DNA from: Psychromonas sp. L1A2
GTDB taxonomy: Bacteria > Pseudomonadota > Gammaproteobacteria > Enterobacterales > Psychromonadaceae
Assembly: GCF_009828855.1 (NCBI RefSeq)
Contig: NZ_WUAG01000002.1
Span: 1,674,001 to 1,738,000 of the forward strand
Direction: 5' to 3'
DNA: 64,000 bases
The notes under the pieces were generated by a model. That model had not been told where the DNA came from. It saw only the letters and a program-made list of their open reading frames with translations, and made no database searches. A program made the translations under genes and the position numbers. This document shows, piece after piece, positions 8,368 to 16,555 of this stretch (the stretch's first letter is position 1; each line of letters starts with the position of its first letter).

Positions 8368-10506
8368 TTAAACCTCTTTACTTTCTACAGCAACAAAACC
8401 TTGGAAGCTGTATGTTTGATTATTAAATTCGATAGTGGTTTGACTGTCAGTGGTTGCATTACGGTCATTGTTGACCATCACTGTTAATGCAATGTTTTCA
8501 CCTATAAGATCTACAACGGTTGCATCATCATTAAAGCCAATAATATTAATTGAGTGAATTTTACCACGTGCATCTAAGCTAGCTTCAATCGCTTCATTAA
8601 AGTAACCATGTGTTTCTATCACATTAGCAAATAGTGCATTTTTAGCTTGGCGACGTAGAATTAAACTTGTTTCGCTACGTAAGTTAAATGATGGATCGTT
8701 AGCACCTGTACGAGTGAAAAATAAGGTGTCGTCAGAAGAGGATGCACTTAACCAAGTGTAATAACTACTGCCTTGTAACCAACTGACTAAACTTGTGTCT
8801 TTTGCTGCTGCACCTTCACTTTCGTTCCATAAATGTTGGTAACCTGCATCATCACCCATTGGATGTAATATTGCGTGTTGTTTATGCTCAACATTAGTAC
8901 GGATGATTTGACCTTGGTATTGTAGCGAGTAGTCGTATTGATGTGCTTCTTCACTGATTAAGCGGAATAAATCAATAAGCAGTGGTTTTTCTAGTTGTTC
9001 ATGCTCAATTAAAATAAGTGAGCGTTGTTGGTCGACACCAGGGTAAAAGTCAACCGCATAAGCACTCATTGCTTGTGTTTTACCGCTACCAATAAAGAAG
9101 TGTGGTGTGCCGTGTTTACTATCAGCCGTATCAACATCAAAGTTGTTTTGACAACTTGCATCAACAGACACTAAGTTATGTGCGATAGTTTGGCGTGCAT
9201 AAGATTTATTTTCGTCAAGGTAACGACCACCAAATTTAGGTTCGATATTTACCCAACGCCCAAACCCGTAATCACGTAATACTTCTTGATTGTTATTAAA
9301 GTAAGTCATCCCTAAGGTATCGAAGTGGCCGTGTCCCATACCATGTTGACCATAGTTCATCACTAATTGGCTAATATCACCTTTTGCATTTTGCATGCGA
9401 ATAAAGCCTTGAGCACCTTTATCCCCATTAGGACCTTCGCTTAATTCAACGCTTGGTAAGCAAGGAACTTCAACTGAGCCTTGTGCTTGGTAAGCTTGCG
9501 ATAAAGCAACGCCACATCCACTGATCCAAATCTGTTGTTGAATTTTAGCAATACCAAATAAGTTGGTATCTTCAGGGTAGTGTTTTGCATATAAACTTAC
9601 TGCAATCACTACGCCTTCATCTTTAATATCCATGCTTTTTGATGCGTCGTTTAATGATGGGAAAACACCATTTGGATAAGCAGTCGATAATAAAGATTGG
9701 ATTGTTTTGCCAATAACTTGGCCTTTAAAGTTAAAGATGTCTAGTTCTGGACGGAAACGCTGAGTTAATTCTGCTAATAAACATAAAGGACGAATCGCAT
9801 AACGGTGGTAATAAGGGCCTTCAATATAATAACCAGATGGTGCAAATAGATTGCTTAGTTGTGCAAGGAAACCACCTTGTATGTCATCACCGGCTAAACC
9901 ATGCAATGCCAAATCAATATATTTCTCTTGCCCAATGGCTGCGCCGCATGCTGCTGTTGCCGCGACTGCCCATACGCCATGATTATGAATTCGGTCAAAG
10001 TCAAAGTGATACTTTACAGTGGCAACTTCTAACATTGGTTCAAATAAGCGACCTACAATGTGGGCACGTTGTGTTTCAGACAACCAATGGCTAATACAGC
10101 TGTAACCTAAACTTGCATACAATAACCAAACATGTTCGTTTAACATTTGGTGAAAGAGTCGTCCTGGTGGATTGGTATTACGTTGTTCTTGAAAACCCAA
10201 CTCTAAATATTTATCGGCGTATTGTGTTAACAAATTAGCAGTAAACTGAGCATACTTTTCATCGCCTGTGATTAAAAATAAACGACCTGCTTGATCAATG
10301 TATTTGTAATTTTGTTGATGTTTATTATGTGCGTAACCGCCAGCTGGACTGTGTCCTGGTACATCTATTGGTTGTGCAAGATAGTTATCTGTGTCGTTAA
10401 TCAGGGCTTCGAGGCTGAGTCCCATTAGGCTTTGTTTACCGAGTTCTTTTTGGATGGCTGTAATTTCTTGTTGGTCCATAAGAACAGCGTTGACGTTGGC
10501 AGGCAT
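8368..10506 (-). CDS. Oligoalginate lyase, PL17-like (first gene of tandem pair)
   Basis: This 712-residue enzyme is a paralogue of the next gene, and about half of the aligned residues look identical by eye. It keeps RIHNHGVWAVAATAA near residue 174, GYYIEGPYYHRYAIRP near 230 and the beta-sandwich entry GMGHGHFDTLGMTYF near 392. A WVNIEPKFGGRYL block follows, shared by both copies. No signal peptide is visible, so it should be a cytoplasmic exo-type oligoalginate lyase. The pair probably split by substrate, for example mannuronate- versus guluronate-rich ends or oligomer size, but the sequence does not say which. It is the promoter-proximal gene of the two-gene operon. Confidence 0.82.
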   Translation of the reverse strand: MPANVNAVLMDQQEITAIQKELGKQSLMGLSLEALINDTDNYLAQPIDVPGHSPAGGYAHNKHQQNYKYIDQAGRLFLITGDEKYAQFTANLLTQYADKYLELGFQEQRNTNPPGRLFHQMLNEHVWLLYASLGYSCISHWLSETQRAHIVGRLFEPMLEVATVKYHFDFDRIHNHGVWAVAATAACGAAIGQEKYIDLALHGLAGDDIQGGFLAQLSNLFAPSGYYIEGPYYHRYAIRPLCLLAELTQRFRPELDIFNFKGQVIGKTIQSLLSTAYPNGVFPSLNDASKSMDIKDEGVVIAVSLYAKHYPEDTNLFGIAKIQQQIWISGCGVALSQAYQAQGSVEVPCLPSVELSEGPNGDKGAQGFIRMQNAKGDISQLVMNYGQHGMGHGHFDTLGMTYFNNNQEVLRDYGFGRWVNIEPKFGGRYLDENKSYARQTIAHNLVSVDASCQNNFDVDTADSKHGTPHFFIGSGKTQAMSAYAVDFYPGVDQQRSLILIEHEQLEKPLLIDLFRLISEEAHQYDYSLQYQGQIIRTNVEHKQHAILHPMGDDAGYQHLWNESEGAAAKDTSLVSWLQGSSYYTWLSASSSDDTLFFTRTGANDPSFNLRSETSLILRRQAKNALFANVIETHGYFNEAIEASLDARGKIHSINIIGFNDDATVVDLIGENIALTVMVNNDRNATTDSQTTIEFNNQTYSFQGFVAVESKEV

Positions 10507-10550
10507 TGTGACCTCATTGCATATAAAGTGGATAGAAACAGTGTAATAAA

Positions 10551-10559
10551 GTAATACAA
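10551..10559 (-). promoter_or_regulatory. Possible operator half-site near the lyase promoter
   Basis: GTAATACAA here is the exact reverse complement of nine bases of the palindrome TTGTATTACAA at 10836. It lies about 45 bases upstream of the first lyase start codon, where a repressor would act. A nine-base match in AT-rich DNA could be chance. Confidence 0.35.
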
Positions 10560-10807
10560 ATAGACTGTAAAATCACTTTTATTTTTTAGTTTTTAAGGGT
10601 GAGCTCTCTATTTTTTATTTTTTAAATTAACTTGAGTTAGCTTTGTTAATCACTTTTAAATAATAGTTTCTGCTTTTCAGTAGCTTAAGGGCTAAGTGCT
10701 TTTTTATTACCTTATAATGTAAGATTGGTTGATATACTATTGTCATCTTAGATAGTGCTTTCTACGTTTTTGATATCTAATTAATTATTTTGATTGTGAT
10801 GTAGGTG

Positions 10808-10823
10808 AATGATCTGGATCACA
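10808..10823. promoter_or_regulatory. Candidate CRP-cAMP site
   Basis: The text AATGATCTGGATCACA matches the CRP consensus TGTGA-N6-TCACA with a perfect right half and a 3/5 left half; the spacer TCTGGA is close to the ideal TCTAGA. Catabolic operons for alternative carbon sources are commonly CRP-activated, and a cyaA gene is nearby in the window. Confidence 0.5.
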
Positions 10824-10835
10824 CATAGTGTCTTT

Positions 10836-10846
10836 TTGTATTACAA
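10836..10846. promoter_or_regulatory. Candidate GntR/FCD operator palindrome TTGTATTACAA
   Basis: The 11-mer is palindromic apart from its centre and fits the general GntR-family operator form TNGT-N-ACNA. A wider imperfect repeat continues to about 10868 with TGTAAT and GTACAA. Its place between the two catabolic units suits a shared operator for the neighbouring GntR protein. The link is inference. Confidence 0.45.
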
Positions 10847-10900
10847 ATTATCTTGTGTAATGTACAATTTTTGACTTATAAAAATAACAAATTAAATGTT

Positions 10901-10921
10901 AATCAAAGTCATGTTTTGATT
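10901..10921. repeat. Inverted repeat AATCAAA-N7-TTTGATT
   Basis: Two perfect seven-base arms are separated by seven bases, giving a 21-base dyad spanning two helical turns, a common size for dimeric regulator sites. It lies on the kdgK side of the control region. No regulator can be assigned. Confidence 0.4.
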
Positions 10922-11245
10922 TGAATAGTCGTCTAAACGTTACGCTTTCGTACTTTTTTGAACAAACAGGCTTTTTTAACGCCCATGAGATACTTTCTGG
11001 TTTTTTGATTAAGCTTATTTTTTGTTAAATAGCATTAATTAGTCGTTTGATTCTATATGAATCAATATTATTAATGTGCTTAATAACATGAATTCGCGCA
11101 AACAAATAAACTCTGCACAAAGTACTTTTACATTATTAGTATAAAATGCTGATTTTATAATCAAAGCCAATATGGCCAAGTTATGAATAGCAAGAAATTG
11201 AATAGAGGATGCAAATGAATCCATTTTTTATAACAGAGGTGGCTA

Positions 11246-12181
11246 ATGGCTAATTTAAATATCGCTTTGATTGGCGAATGTATGATTGAATTGCAGGAAG
11301 TTAATGGTGTTTTACGTAGATCTTTTGGTGGAGATACACTAAATACAGCTATCTATCTATCACGCTTAACGGCAAGTAAAGATGTTAATGTTAGTTATGT
11401 GACTGCATTAGGCCAAGACCAAATTAGCCAAGAAATGGTTGATGCATGGAATGCTGAAGGAATTGATACTCAATTTGTTCAACGTTCTGAAACAAGACAG
11501 CCGGGTTTATACATGGTTGAAACGGATGATACAGGTGAGCGTAGTTTCCTTTACTGGCGTGACGCGGCTGCTGCAAAGTTCTGGCTTGAAACAGCAAGTG
11601 AAGAGTTAATTGAATCATTATTAAAGCAAGACGTTATTTACTTATCTGGTATTAGTTTAGCGATTTTACCGCCTGCTAGTCGTGAAAAATTATATGACCT
11701 ACTAGCGCGTTATAAAGCAGCTGGTGGTAAAGTTTATTTTGATAATAATTACCGTCCTAAATTATGGAATTCTGCAGAAGAAGCCGCTGAAGGTTTTAAA
11801 CGCATTTTAGCAGTTACACATACTGGTCTATTAACGTTCGATGACGAGCAAGCTTTGTTCGGCGACATAAAAGTTGAGCAGTGTATCGAACGTACTCGAG
11901 CATTAGGCGTTCAAGAAATTGTTATTAAACAAGGTGGCGGTGAATGTTTGATCATCACAGCAGATGATTCAATTAGTGTTGCTGCTCAAAAAGTAGCACC
12001 TGAAAATGTCATTGATACCACTGCGGCGGGAGATTCGTTTGCTGCTGGTTATCTATCAAAACGTACGTTAGGTGAATCAAGTGTTGTTGCTGCTGAAAAA
12101 GCACATCAAGTGGCAAGTACAGTTATACAGCATAAAGGCGCAATTATTGATATGCAGTATATTGCTCCTTTTGTAGATTAA
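11246..12181 (+). CDS. kdgK: 2-dehydro-3-deoxygluconokinase (KDG kinase)
   Basis: The 311-residue protein is a PfkB-family sugar kinase. The N-terminal substrate motif GGDTLNTAIYLSRL lies at about residues 28-41. The C-terminal ATP and anion-hole motif DTTAAGDSFAAGYL, with the catalytic aspartate in AGDS, is near residue 262. It phosphorylates 2-keto-3-deoxygluconate to KDPG, the product that alginate degradation reaches after DEH reduction. A GAGG ribosome-binding site precedes the ATG. eda follows by 23 bases, so both are one operon, divergent from the lyases. Confidence 0.93.
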   Translation: MANLNIALIGECMIELQEVNGVLRRSFGGDTLNTAIYLSRLTASKDVNVSYVTALGQDQISQEMVDAWNAEGIDTQFVQRSETRQPGLYMVETDDTGERSFLYWRDAAAAKFWLETASEELIESLLKQDVIYLSGISLAILPPASREKLYDLLARYKAAGGKVYFDNNYRPKLWNSAEEAAEGFKRILAVTHTGLLTFDDEQALFGDIKVEQCIERTRALGVQEIVIKQGGGECLIITADDSISVAAQKVAPENVIDTTAAGDSFAAGYLSKRTLGESSVVAAEKAHQVASTVIQHKGAIIDMQYIAPFVD

Positions 12182-12204
12182 TTATAAATATTTAGGATAG
12201 TAAA

Positions 12205-12828
12205 ATGACAACATTAAATGAAAAGTTACAAGCACTTAAAGTAATTCCTGTAATTGCAATTAAAGACGCTAATGACGCCGTTCCGTTAGGTAAAGTATTA
12301 GTTGAAAATGGTATGCCTTGTGCGGAAATTACATTCCGTACTCCTGCTGCTGCACAAGCCATTAAAAACCTACGTGAAGCTTTCCCTGAAATGCTAATTG
12401 GCGCTGGTACTGTATTAACAAGCAAAACAGTTGATGAAGCCATTGATGCGGGTGTTGATTTTATCGTGAGCCCTGGCTTTAACCCGACAACGGTTAAATA
12501 CTGTCAGCAACGTAATATGCCAATCATTCCTGGTGTAAATAGCCCATCTTTAGTTGAGCAAGCAATGGAAATGGGATTAACAACGTTAAAATTCTTCCCT
12601 GCTGGTCCATCTGGTGGCGTTCCAATGTTGAAATCACTCACTGCTGTTTACCCTGTTAGCTTTATGCCTACCGGTGGTGTTTCACCTGCGAATATCAATG
12701 AATATTTAGATATCAAGGCGGTACTTGCTTGTGGCGGTACTTGGATGGTACCTGCTGATTTAATTGATAATCGTGAATGGGATAAAATTGGACAATTAGT
12801 TAAAGAAGCGGTTGCTGCTTTAAAATAA
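12205..12828 (+). CDS. eda: KDPG/KHG aldolase
   Basis: This 207-residue class I aldolase splits 2-keto-3-deoxy-6-phosphogluconate into pyruvate and glyceraldehyde 3-phosphate in the Entner-Doudoroff and uronate routes. It shows the family landmarks CAEITFRTP (catalytic glutamate near 40), GAGTVLTS, FIVSPGFNP, the Schiff-base lysine in LKFFPAGPSGG near 128, and MPTGGVSP. It is cotranscribed with kdgK and followed by a terminator. Length matches the usual 205-215 residues. Confidence 0.96.
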   Translation: MTTLNEKLQALKVIPVIAIKDANDAVPLGKVLVENGMPCAEITFRTPAAAQAIKNLREAFPEMLIGAGTVLTSKTVDEAIDAGVDFIVSPGFNPTTVKYCQQRNMPIIPGVNSPSLVEQAMEMGLTTLKFFPAGPSGGVPMLKSLTAVYPVSFMPTGGVSPANINEYLDIKAVLACGGTWMVPADLIDNREWDKIGQLVKEAVAALK

Positions 12829-12846
12829 TTATCAACTGTCTTTTGG

Positions 12847-12880
12847 AAACCTCGGTTATGTATTTAATCGAGGTTTTTTT
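12847..12880 (+). terminator. Terminator after kdgK-eda
   Basis: AAACCTCG and CGAGGTTT pair around a 14-base loop and run into a T-tract. It lies about 20 bases past the eda stop. Confidence 0.8.
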
Positions 12881-12912
12881 ATGTCTTTTAAAAATGAATA
12901 CAAAAAGTAGTT

Positions 12913-13134
12913 ATACCAATTACATTAAATAAGTAATCTAAATTTCGCGCAGGAAAAATGACTTAGTTTAAGGTGTAAATTGAGCCTTTCGAAGATTAAC
13001 TTCGTTAATCGTCTGTCTGAGAATTAACCAAAAAACGTTAATGCTTTAATGTTTCTTTCCTTTACGAAATTTACAACGAAGAAATAAGTTATTTTAATAA
13101 GTAAAATAGATCAGTTAATAAGTGTGATTGGTAT
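12913..13134 (+). repeat. MITE-like repeat, copy 1
   Basis: This 222-base non-coding block starts ATACCAATTACATTAAATAA and ends in GTGTGATTGGTAT, giving terminal inverted repeats of the form ATACCAATYACA. Its interior shares blocks such as TCTAAATTTCGCGC and TACGAAATTTACAACGA with a reverse-oriented block at 51061-51217, and its ends with 38666-38827. It has no coding capacity, so it looks like a miniature inverted-repeat element mobilised in trans. The termini begin ATACC like those of the IS630 elements in the window, but the following bases differ. Confidence 0.7.
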
Positions 13135-13428
13135 TAATCTACTTTACTGGCTAAAAATTTACTTTTTCATTACAAGTATTGCAAAGTGAATAACTACTTA
13201 CTTACATTCATTTATGTCCTAAATTGAAAGGTTGTAACCTTAAAGAAAGTAAGCTCTGCGTAAGCGAATATAAAATTGGCATTATTGTTATTAAAGAAGG
13301 TTTTATAGGATAAAAGAGGTAAAAAATCTGAGTAATTAATGTTGATCTAACCAAAGAGCAAGTAACCACCTATAAAGAACGGCGGTATTATTTGCTTTGA
13401 ATTTCATTAGTTGGTCAATAAGAGGTTT
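13135..13428. other. AT-rich gap between the repeat and metJ
   Basis: No gene is supported here. A small palindrome AAGGTT-GT-AACCTT sits near 13230. Nothing resembling a strong metJ terminator with a U-tract is visible. Confidence 0.5.
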
Positions 13429-13716
13429 TTATTTTGCTGTTTTTTCCATTGTTTCTGAAATATTCACATTTTGGCTTTTATCTAACTCTTCATCTTCAGG
13501 CAATGGTTGCCCGGTGTAAGCATGTAAAAAAGCTTCACATAATAATTCGCTATTCGTAGCATGACGTAGATTATTCACTTGGCGTCGGGTACGTTCATCA
13601 GTCAGTATTTTCAATACTTTAGTTGGTATTGAAACTGTCACTTTTTTTACCTGTTCACTTTTTTTACCGTGCTCAGCGTAAGGACTAATATATTCACCGT
13701 TCCACTTTGTTGACAT
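13429..13716 (-). CDS. metJ: Methionine repressor MetJ
   Basis: The 95-residue protein keeps the MetJ core almost unchanged: [20 protein letters not shown], the DNA-contacting ribbon [14 protein letters not shown], and [20 protein letters not shown]. It is a ribbon-helix-helix dimer that binds S-adenosylmethionine as corepressor and shuts down methionine synthesis genes at tandem 8-base met boxes. The C-terminus after [11 protein letters not shown] is divergent and about ten residues shorter than in enterics; that end is not needed for DNA binding. The usual divergent partner metB is absent, and metJ stands alone between a repeat and cyaA. Confidence 0.95.
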   Translation of the reverse strand: MSTKWNGEYISPYAEHGKKSEQVKKVTVSIPTKVLKILTDERTRRQVNNLRHATNSELLCEAFLHAYTGQPLPEDEELDKSQNVNISETMEKTAK

Positions 13717-13776
13717 AATAATAACCTTTTAAAAAATATGCTTTATTTTACCTTGATCTTTTAAGTATGGCAATCT

Positions 13777-13800
13777 GAACGTAAAGAGGGCTAGAAGTCT
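13777..13800. promoter_or_regulatory. Candidate tandem met boxes upstream of metJ
   Basis: Three abutting 8-mers, GAACGTAA, AGAGGGCT and AGAAGTCT, match the met box AGACGTCT at 4, 6 and 7 of 8 positions. They lie 60-85 bases upstream of the metJ start, where autoregulation is expected. The match is moderate. Confidence 0.45.
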
Positions 13801-13879
13801 ATTAAGCTTATTTGAAATTTAAATTTAGCTATCTTTGGTTTTATGCCTTAAATAGTGGTGATTTAAGTGATGTTATTTG

Positions 13880-16417
13880 TCATTCATTCGGTTTAAGAGT
13901 TGATAGTAAGTCTTTAGTGGAAGCCGTTAACTTACTGCTTTTAAATGGGTTTAGCGATAAAGTTTTATCTTCATTTAGCGTGATGTCGTAGAATTGTGGC
14001 AGGTTAAAATTAATTTGCTCATCAAGAGAATCAGGGAGGTGACTATTAGATGCGTAGAATCGATTTACGTTTTGTACAAATTCATTTTTTGAACCCGCAA
14101 AGTTTAAAAACGTCTCCACATCGTTATCTGCATTAGCAATATAAACGTTAAAACCATTATGATAATTCTCAAAAAAGAATTGAATCAAACCTTCACTTAT
14201 ATGAGACTCAATAACATCTGCCGTTTGATCATAGTGAGTCGTTTTTAAGTTTAATGAACTAGCTGATAATTTCTTTTTAGAAATATGGCTATAAATATCC
14301 ACAGCACTTTCTAGATGCTGTAATGAAACGCCTTTACGTTCGAAGTAAAATCCAAATTTTCTACCACCAGTCCATAATGTTTGTACCGATCTTGTATGTA
14401 CGGTATGCAAACGTAGTTGAATAAACTCATTCAGTTTACTGCCGAATGATTGACAAATTTGTTCACTAAAATGTCTGCTATAACAAAATAAATCAATTTG
14501 ATGAGGTGGCGAAGCATCTTGATGCATTTTTGAAAGGATTGTATTAAGTGCTTCAACCACTGAAAATTGACTATTAAAATGTAATGTACGGACTTCATTC
14601 CACGAGTTACGGTATATAAAATCGATACTGCCAATTAGGCTTTCTTTATTTTCACCGTAAGCCATTACATTATCGATCTGGTTTAATTCACTTTCTTCTG
14701 TATCTTGCCAATGTCTTGTTGGATCTTTTTCTACATTTAAGAAAATAGATAAATGCTTAATAGCACAAGGCGCACTAAGTGCTTTATCACTGGCTTTTGG
14801 TACATATACAGGGAAAACAGCGTATAAGTCTTTTGCAAATTGGTTTAGGTTTTTATCAACTAAATCAGAACCTTGATTATATAAGTGAAGTTTTGTATCT
14901 TCATCGTATAATCCATTTACATAACTCCAAGCAACTAACTTAGATAGGTAAGGTGAATCACCTAAACAGGGAGTAGAAGCCAATTCAAAAGAATCTAAAG
15001 TACTATTGAATAAGTACCAACCAGCTTTATTTTTACGATGCTCAGGAATTTGAATGAAACTGAGATTATGCTCAACTAGATTTGGTGAGATATTAGGATT
15101 AATAATATCAACTTTGCCTGGTAGCGTTTCATGTGCCGCGTAAAGTTTACGAGATAAAATACCTATATCTTCAGCACTGATTGATTCACTAATGTTGTTA
15201 TCACGTGCAAATTTAATTAAGTTACTATAGCTTAACATTAGCGCATCAAGTAAAAGGGTATTCGCTTGTTTTACTTCGCGTATTTTCCAATTATTACGGT
15301 TATCTAAGTCTGCAATTTGACTATCAGTCCAACCCCATTGATTGATTAACTTATTTAATATAGTACGTCGCCAAGCAGAGTTCTCTTTAAAGGAAGATGT
15401 CGATAGCATCTCTTCTGTTTTAAAGTAAAAACAAACTCGTACTAACTCTAAACGTTGTAAATCATTAATGCTAATTAAGTAGTCACTTACTTTGCTAAGC
15501 ATGAGACAGTATGGGTCTAAGTGTTCATCATAGAAATCTTGTTCCTGAAAACTTTTTTTGTATGATGTCGAAATAAGCTCTATATTTGGATACTCCCAAG
15601 AATAAGCTTCCATTAAAATGGTCTTTAATGTTGCTTTATATGGGTTATCGATGCCCTTATAAAGTTGCCATAATGTAGCACCAAATAACTCTTCAGCAGG
15701 TACACAATATAAGCCACCTAAGTCCAACCAATCATCGGCATTAATTTGCCCAGTTGCACAAAGGTTTTTAACATAGCTATCGTAGTGATGTTCATGTTCA
15801 TGAGGAATTTGTCGCCATAAAATACGTCGACCAGCAACACGTAATGAGGTGCGATAAAACTCATCGAGTAACAACATATGTTGAGATGTTCCACATGATT
15901 CATTACTCAACGCTGCTTTATTATTAACTCTGAATTTATTATCAGGAATAAGGAAGAAGTTTAACTCCACGCCTAAACTTTCCGCCCAATAGGTGATTTC
16001 CCATGATTTTTTATCAAGCAATTCAACTCGAGCTGGATCTAATTCATGCGAATAACAAATCCAAACATCAAAATCACTTTCAGAACATTGACCAATAGAC
16101 GAGGTACTCCCCATGGCATACAAGCCAATAATCTCTGGCGCTTCTATTTCATCTTCTGGCAATTCAATGGCGAATAGCTTTTGTACTAAATTTTGGTGTT
16201 TTTTAGTGGGGCTAAATTGACAAATACCAACCGGTACATCACCTTTTATATAACCAGGTAAAGCAGGGTCGTTGAAGTGTAATAATAATGGAAAACTTTG
16301 AAAAACATCAGCTTCATCTTGCCTCATTAATGCTAAAGCAGATCTAACGCGTAGGCGAGAAAACTCGTCTGATTTGTCGCGTAATTGGATGATTTCTTGA
16401 TTCAAGCTGTGTTCCAT
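13880..16417 (-). CDS. cyaA: Class I adenylate cyclase
   Basis: The 845-residue protein makes cAMP from ATP for CRP signalling. It has the class I N-terminal catalytic domain with the nucleotidyltransferase-like motif GLYAMGSTSSIGQCSESDFD and DVWICY at about residues 103-125. Further family blocks follow (AESLGVELNFFLIPDNKFR, MLLLDEFYRTSLRVAGR). A long C-terminal regulatory half carries the usual glucose-sensing region. Length matches enteric CyaA (848). In enterics cyaA is adjacent and divergent to hemC; here hemC lies 22 kb away beyond the rRNA operons. Confidence 0.95.
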   Translation of the reverse strand: MEHSLNQEIIQLRDKSDEFSRLRVRSALALMRQDEADVFQSFPLLLHFNDPALPGYIKGDVPVGICQFSPTKKHQNLVQKLFAIELPEDEIEAPEIIGLYAMGSTSSIGQCSESDFDVWICYSHELDPARVELLDKKSWEITYWAESLGVELNFFLIPDNKFRVNNKAALSNESCGTSQHMLLLDEFYRTSLRVAGRRILWRQIPHEHEHHYDSYVKNLCATGQINADDWLDLGGLYCVPAEELFGATLWQLYKGIDNPYKATLKTILMEAYSWEYPNIELISTSYKKSFQEQDFYDEHLDPYCLMLSKVSDYLISINDLQRLELVRVCFYFKTEEMLSTSSFKENSAWRRTILNKLINQWGWTDSQIADLDNRNNWKIREVKQANTLLLDALMLSYSNLIKFARDNNISESISAEDIGILSRKLYAAHETLPGKVDIINPNISPNLVEHNLSFIQIPEHRKNKAGWYLFNSTLDSFELASTPCLGDSPYLSKLVAWSYVNGLYDEDTKLHLYNQGSDLVDKNLNQFAKDLYAVFPVYVPKASDKALSAPCAIKHLSIFLNVEKDPTRHWQDTEESELNQIDNVMAYGENKESLIGSIDFIYRNSWNEVRTLHFNSQFSVVEALNTILSKMHQDASPPHQIDLFCYSRHFSEQICQSFGSKLNEFIQLRLHTVHTRSVQTLWTGGRKFGFYFERKGVSLQHLESAVDIYSHISKKKLSASSLNLKTTHYDQTADVIESHISEGLIQFFFENYHNGFNVYIANADNDVETFLNFAGSKNEFVQNVNRFYASNSHLPDSLDEQINFNLPQFYDITLNEDKTLSLNPFKSSKLTASTKDLLSTLKPNE

Positions 16418-16528
16418 TTGTGCAGGCGTAAATTACTATTAAACCCTAAAAAAAGTGTGAGCATCATAGCATTAATTATGGTTATTGGTAAATATAGTGT
16501 TCTTCTACTACAAGCGCAGTCAACGACG

Positions 16529-16550
16529 CCCCTAGAGTTATCGAGGGGCT
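16529..16550 (-). terminator. GC-rich hairpin after ygfZ
   Basis: GCCCCT and AGGGGC form a six-base stem just past the ygfZ stop. There is no strong T-tract, so its role as terminator is uncertain. Confidence 0.4.
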
Positions 16551-16555
16551 ACAGG

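Larger units (their letters stand above)
10507..11245. other. 739-base divergent control region between lyase operon and kdgK-eda
   Basis: This very AT-rich stretch separates two divergently transcribed catabolic units and holds no convincing gene. A weak 61-codon minus-strand reading inside it has no family features. The region contains a CRP-like site, a GntR-type palindrome and another inverted repeat, listed separately. Its length leaves room for promoters on both sides and for looping between operators. Confidence 0.7.

Noticed and set aside
11039-11224. 61-codon minus-strand frame upstream of kdgK
   Set aside because: No ribosome-binding site, no family features, and it occupies a promoter region.
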